This document shows, one piece after another, positions 60,848-64,000 of a stretch of DNA of 64,000 nt. Origin of the DNA: Halohasta salina (lineage in GTDB: Archaea > Halobacteriota > Halobacteria > Halobacteriales > Haloferacaceae); contig NZ_JAMZIE010000004.1 in assembly GCF_024178165.1 (NCBI RefSeq), positions 1-64,000 on the forward strand. The letters run 5' to 3'. The stretch's first letter is position 1; every line of letters begins with the position of its first letter. The position numbers were made by a program, and so were the translations under genes. The notes under the pieces were generated by a model. That model saw nothing but the letters and a program-made list of their open reading frames with translations. It was not told the origin of the DNA and did no database searches.

Positions 60848-61243
60848 ATGGGACGAACACTACTCACAGGGCTCGGGATCGTCATGGCACTGTTTCCGGA
60901 CCGTGTCACCGACTGGTACCAGCAGGTCGCCTTCGAGAACCCCGAGGCGGCCATCGGCAAGGATTGGCTCCCCTCGGCGGTCCGGGCCGAAGGGCTACTG
61001 ATCGGCCTCCTTGCTCTCGTCGGCGGTCGGGGCTACGCGTGGCTGCTGAACCTGCTCGGAATTGCGGGTGGGATCGTCCTGCTGTTCCCGAAGCGGTATC
61101 TCGACTGGGGCGCGCGGATCGCCTACCGAAACCCCGAAGAGATCGAGTGGGTCGACTGGTTCCCCGCCCTCGCCCGTGGCCTCGGCGTGATCTACGTCGT
61201 GGGCAGTCTACGGGCGTACACGCGTCGACACTGCGCCGAGTAG
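60848..61243 (+). CDS. Small membrane protein of unknown function, 131 aa
   Basis: A 131-aa protein with an N-terminal hydrophobic stretch (TLLTGLGIVMALFPDRVTDW), a middle membrane segment (GYAWLLNLLGIAGGIVLLFP) and a C-terminal one (LARGLGVIYVVGSL). It has internal pseudo-symmetry: DRVTDWYQQVAFENPE (about residues 19-34) and KRYLDWGARIAYRNPE (about residues 82-97) match in the spacing of DW, an aromatic/AY and NPE, so it may have arisen by duplication. No family is recognised. It lies 153 nt from the divergent DUF21 gene. Confidence 0.7.
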   Translation: MGRTLLTGLGIVMALFPDRVTDWYQQVAFENPEAAIGKDWLPSAVRAEGLLIGLLALVGGRGYAWLLNLLGIAGGIVLLFPKRYLDWGARIAYRNPEEIEWVDWFPALARGLGVIYVVGSLRAYTRRHCAE

Positions 61244-61280
61244 TCGATCCGAACCCCATCACAACTGCGGGAGGTCGGCG

Positions 61281-62108
61281 TCACTCCTCTCGCGTGTAGG
61301 TCACGGTCCGGCCCCAACTGCTCTTTTTGCCCCACAGCCCCGACCGCATACATTCGAGTTCGACGATCTGGGAGTTGTCAACGAACAGATTGACGTTCGG
61401 ACCGAAGTTCTTGATGTACCACTCGAAGACCTCCGGGTCGGCAGCCTCGAAGACGCAGTTCTCGATGCCGACCTCGTTGGCGATCTCGAAGGCCACGTCG
61501 GTCCGCCACTCGGCGACCTGCTCGGTGATGCCTTCGGATTCGACCATGATCTTGTAGGCCCCGGCGTCGAGATGCTGTTTGGCCTCCCGGATCGCGCTGC
61601 CGGGGTCGATCTCGGGTTCGCTCTCCAGTTCCTCGACACTGGAGGCTCCGCCCGCGCCGAACTGGACGTTGATCTCGGGTTTCGGCTTCAGATCGTGGTC
61701 GGCGACGAGTTCGGTCAACGCGACCATGTCTTCGGTGCCAGTAGCGAGAAAACCGCTGGAGACTTCGACGATGTCGAAGCCCAGTTCGCCCGCCTCGGCG
61801 ACGTACTCTTCGACCTTGTCGTGGTCCCGGACGAGGACGTTCTCGATGAAGCCGCCGGTCGACACCGAGACGTTGTACTCGTGGCAGACATCGATGAGTT
61901 CCCGGACTGCCGACTCGGGCATCAGGGCGAACGAGCCCCCGGAGAACTTGTATATGTCGACGTAGTTGCCCATCGTCTCGAAGATGTCCCGGAGTTCGCG
62001 GGGGCCCATCGGATCGTAGTAGGGCCCGCGCATTTCCGTAATGCCGGTGTCGCGTGGCTTTTCGGGGCGGTGGTTCGTGTGGAGGAACTCGAAGGTGCGG
62101 TCGACCAT
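61281..62108 (-). CDS. comA: Phosphosulfolactate synthase (ComA-like)
   Basis: A 275-aa TIM-barrel protein of the PSLS family (PF02679). It has ITEMRGPYYDPMGPRELRDI near residue 22-42, YVDIYKFSGGSFALMPESAV near residue 50-70, and SVSTGGFIENVLV near residue 84-97. ComA adds sulfite to phosphoenolpyruvate to form (2R)-phospho-3-sulfolactate, the first step of coenzyme M synthesis in methanogens. The rest of the CoM path is not in the window, and haloarchaea are not methanogens, so the product is probably sulfolactate or another sulfonate. Two ATGs are close (62114 and 62108); the latter is preferred. It is followed on the same strand by an MmgE/PrpD gene that could share a promoter. Confidence 0.88.
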   Translation of the reverse strand: MVDRTFEFLHTNHRPEKPRDTGITEMRGPYYDPMGPRELRDIFETMGNYVDIYKFSGGSFALMPESAVRELIDVCHEYNVSVSTGGFIENVLVRDHDKVEEYVAEAGELGFDIVEVSSGFLATGTEDMVALTELVADHDLKPKPEINVQFGAGGASSVEELESEPEIDPGSAIREAKQHLDAGAYKIMVESEGITEQVAEWRTDVAFEIANEVGIENCVFEAADPEVFEWYIKNFGPNVNLFVDNSQIVELECMRSGLWGKKSSWGRTVTYTREE

Positions 62109-62174
62109 GGCCATCCTGACGGGTGAGCGGCACTTAGCGGTAGTTTCCAGCTACGTTGCAGCTACGTGAGCGGG

Positions 62175-63524
62175 CTATGCGAACAGTTCAGTGAAATCGA
62201 TCACGTCGTACTGTTCGAGCGTCCGGACCGTGTCGACGAAGCCGTAGCGGTGGGTGTCGTCGTACCGATCGCTCGCCATCTCGTGGAACTTCGTTTCGAC
62301 ATCTGCCCAGTCCATCGGATCGGTCGGATGGCCGCGGAACGCGCTTTTTTCGGTTTCGTAGGTCGTGTCGTCGAGTTCGATCTCGACGCGGGCAGGCATC
62401 TCACCAGCTTCGAACCGCTCGGTAAAGGCGTCGTCTTCGTCGACGGTGACGGTCCGAAGCAAGGTCTGGACGTCCTCGCTTCTGATCCGCTCCGATTCGT
62501 AGGCGTCGTTGGTGAGTTCGCGGTCGATGAGTGCGACCGCCAGCATATACGGCAGCGAGTGGTCGGCTTGGGCTTTAGTTTCGACTTCGTACCGCGAGCC
62601 CTCGCCGCCGCCGATGATGAGCTTCGCGCCCGCGAAGGTGTCGAGATGGATCGACGCCACCTCGTCGGGGTCGATTTCGTGTTCCTCGGCGAGTTCGATC
62701 ACCCCCTCGACTGCCGACTGGGCGTAGGTCTCGGCGACGTACCGTTTTGTCATAGTGTCAAAGACGCGCTCACAGCCCGGATCGAGGTCGACCTCGAAGG
62801 GGCCGGAGATCGTGTCTTGCCACCCCTTCTGGCCCTCGAAGAGGTTCGTCGGCCCTTCGACACCGTTGCGAGCGAGGAAGCAGGCGTACACCGCGTTCCG
62901 AGCGGCGTTCGCGCTCGCCACCCCCTTCCACTCGTTGATGCCGCCGGTTCGGGTCACACGCAGAGCGTTGTGAGCGGTGCCTGCAATGCCGAGGGCGTTC
63001 AGAAGTTCCTCGTGGTCGAGGCCGAGAACCTTCCCCGCGCCCGCCGCCGCGGCAATGACGGTATGGGTGACGTGGTCCCATCCCTTGTCGCGGACCGGCG
63101 CGTTCCACGCCAACTCGCCCTGTACTTCGTAGGCGACGCCGACGGCTTCGATGAGTTCGCGGCCGGAGGCGTCGACCACCTCGCCGCAGGCGACGACGCT
63201 CGCGATGGTGTCGCTGGGATGGGGCGTCTCGCCGGGGGCGAGAAACGAGTCCATGTAGTCGAGATACCGGACGAGTGCGGTGTTGTACATCGCCGCCCCA
63301 CTGGGTGAGGCAGATTCGTCACGACCCCAGAGTCGACACGGGCCCTCTGTGCCGAACTCGGTGACCGTCTTGCCGACCGCCTCGACCGGCGGCTCGCCCA
63401 TCGCGCCGATGGCGATCCCGGCCGAATCGAGGACGCGCTTTTTGAGCTCTTCGCTCGTTTCGTCCGAAAGCTCGTCGTAAGAGACCGATTCGATGAAGGC
63501 AGCCAGTTCCTCGGTGGAGGGCAT
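62175..63524 (-). CDS. MmgE/PrpD-family protein (iminodisuccinate epimerase/2-methylcitrate dehydratase-like)
   Basis: A 449-aa MmgE/PrpD protein (PF03972). It shows KRVLDSAGIAIGAMGEPPVE near residue 28-48 (the all-helical domain), AYEVQGELAWNAPVRDKGWD near residue 128-148, and the conserved HVTHTVIAAAAGAGKVLGLD following. Family members dehydrate 2-methylcitrate or act on related acids such as cis-aconitate or iminodisuccinate. There are no further 2-methylcitrate-cycle genes in the window, so the metabolic role is open. It sits upstream of comA on the same strand, separated by 60-70 nt. Confidence 0.85.
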   Translation of the reverse strand: MPSTEELAAFIESVSYDELSDETSEELKKRVLDSAGIAIGAMGEPPVEAVGKTVTEFGTEGPCRLWGRDESASPSGAAMYNTALVRYLDYMDSFLAPGETPHPSDTIASVVACGEVVDASGRELIEAVGVAYEVQGELAWNAPVRDKGWDHVTHTVIAAAAGAGKVLGLDHEELLNALGIAGTAHNALRVTRTGGINEWKGVASANAARNAVYACFLARNGVEGPTNLFEGQKGWQDTISGPFEVDLDPGCERVFDTMTKRYVAETYAQSAVEGVIELAEEHEIDPDEVASIHLDTFAGAKLIIGGGEGSRYEVETKAQADHSLPYMLAVALIDRELTNDAYESERIRSEDVQTLLRTVTVDEDDAFTERFEAGEMPARVEIELDDTTYETEKSAFRGHPTDPMDWADVETKFHEMASDRYDDTHRYGFVDTVRTLEQYDVIDFTELFA

Positions 63525-63627
63525 ACATCACGGGCCACGGGCAACGACAAATGAGTGCTGGCCCAGCTATTTTATATCGTGGTATGAAGTTTATCAGAAC
63601 GTATTCCGCACCGATCCACACGGATAG

Positions 63628-64000
63628 TTAAATAATGTCGCCGCGGACGGTCGCACCGGTATGTTCGGTTCGGTAGCGACTCACGCGGTCTGCAGCCTCT
63701 TCGGCCGTCTCGCTGTCGACACCCATCTGTTCGAGTGCCCCCGAGAGCGTCGGAAACGGGAGTTCACCACCACGAAGCTTATCGAGCAGATCGTGGTCCC
63801 ACTGGCCATCGACCCAGAGACACACCCCACGGGGATCGAGGATCTGTTCGTAGGACTCCCGGGCGAGCGCGCCGCGGAGCCGCTGGGTGACGTTCTCGTC
63901 GAAACTCGCGTTGCAGACTTCGAGGTGGATCGGCTCGCTCTCGCCCAGCAGGTGGGCCGCGAGACACTTCTCGGGGGCAGCGTGGCCGCTGTCGTTGGCT
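63628..64000 (-). CDS. Partial hypothetical protein, cut by the window edge
   Basis: The C-terminal at least 124 residues of a minus-strand protein whose start lies beyond base 64000. The visible part reads ANDSGHAAPEKCLAAHLLGE, then SEPIHLEVCNASFDENVTQR, and further VCLWVDGQWDHDLLDKLRGG, to the stop at 63628. An internal GTG at 63825 is not the true start because coding continues upstream in frame with full haloarchaeal codon bias. No family is recognised. The intergenic gap to the MmgE/PrpD gene (63525-63627) is A/T-rich. Confidence 0.75.
   Translation of the reverse strand, partial: ANDSGHAAPEKCLAAHLLGESEPIHLEVCNASFDENVTQRLRGALARESYEQILDPRGVCLWVDGQWDHDLLDKLRGGELPFPTLSGALEQMGVDSETAEEAADRVSRYRTEHTGATVRGDII

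Overview
The window comes from a halophilic archaeon (class Halobacteria). The proteins are very acidic and most genes have a strong G/C bias at third codon positions. Promoters are of the archaeal BRE/TATA type and often sit about 27-30 nt before the start codon, as expected for leaderless transcripts. Several twin-arginine lipoprotein signals are present, along with typical haloarchaeal enzymes (Elp3, AglM-type UDP-glucose dehydrogenase, HTH_10 regulator). No rRNA, tRNA, CRISPR array or intact insertion sequence was seen. The exact genus cannot be decided from the sequence alone.

Region 1 (about 0.1-26/27 kb) is a surface-glycan island. The first 13 kb is visibly A/T-richer than the rest. 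It holds a hexapeptide acyltransferase, a Wzx/AglR-type flippase, two alkaline-phosphatase-superfamily 'sulfatases', a GT4 glycosyltransferase, a Gfo/Idh oxidoreductase, NAD-dependent epimerases, a KpsC/S-like protein and a methyltransferase. At its core (11.2-17.8 kb) is a full gene set for a CMP-activated nonulosonic (sialic-acid-like: legionaminic or pseudaminic) sugar: 4,6-dehydratase, SDR, aminotransferase, N-acetyltransferase, UDP-sugar hydrolase, NeuB-type synthase and SpsF-type cytidylyltransferase. Next to it are genes that make the UDP-GlcNAc precursor (GlmU-like, GlmS), then sugar-nucleotide genes (a frameshifted epimerase, a nucleotidyltransferase, AglM), an MsbA-like ABC exporter and another epimerase.

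Region 2 (27-35.6 kb) is mostly housekeeping: the proline operon proCBA with overlapping genes, an FeS-type photolyase/cryptochrome, two tiny proteins, pyruvate kinase and a lipoprotein.

Region 3 (35.7-50.4 kb) reads as a molybdoenzyme respiration module. It contains MobA, a Cys-rich HTH_10 (Bat/DmsR-like) regulator, a CoA-disulfide reductase-rhodanese fusion, an Mrp Fe-S carrier, a three-subunit Psr/Phs-like molybdopterin oxidoreductase with its TorD-type chaperone, and a molybdate/tungstate ABC transporter. Between the Mrp-side operon and the oxidoreductase operon lies an unusual control region: two mirror-image promoters with matching 25-bp core elements, each about 57 nt from its start codon, and between them three perfect tandem copies of a 23-bp unit.

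Region 4 (50.4-64 kb) is mixed: two cytochromes P450, a universal stress protein, Elp3, a decaying patch with a gene remnant and a lipoate-protein ligase pseudogene carrying two lesions, an FAD oxidoreductase, endonuclease IV, a methyltransferase, a DUF21-only membrane protein, a phosphosulfolactate synthase (ComA) in a non-methanogen, an MmgE/PrpD protein and a gene cut by the window edge.
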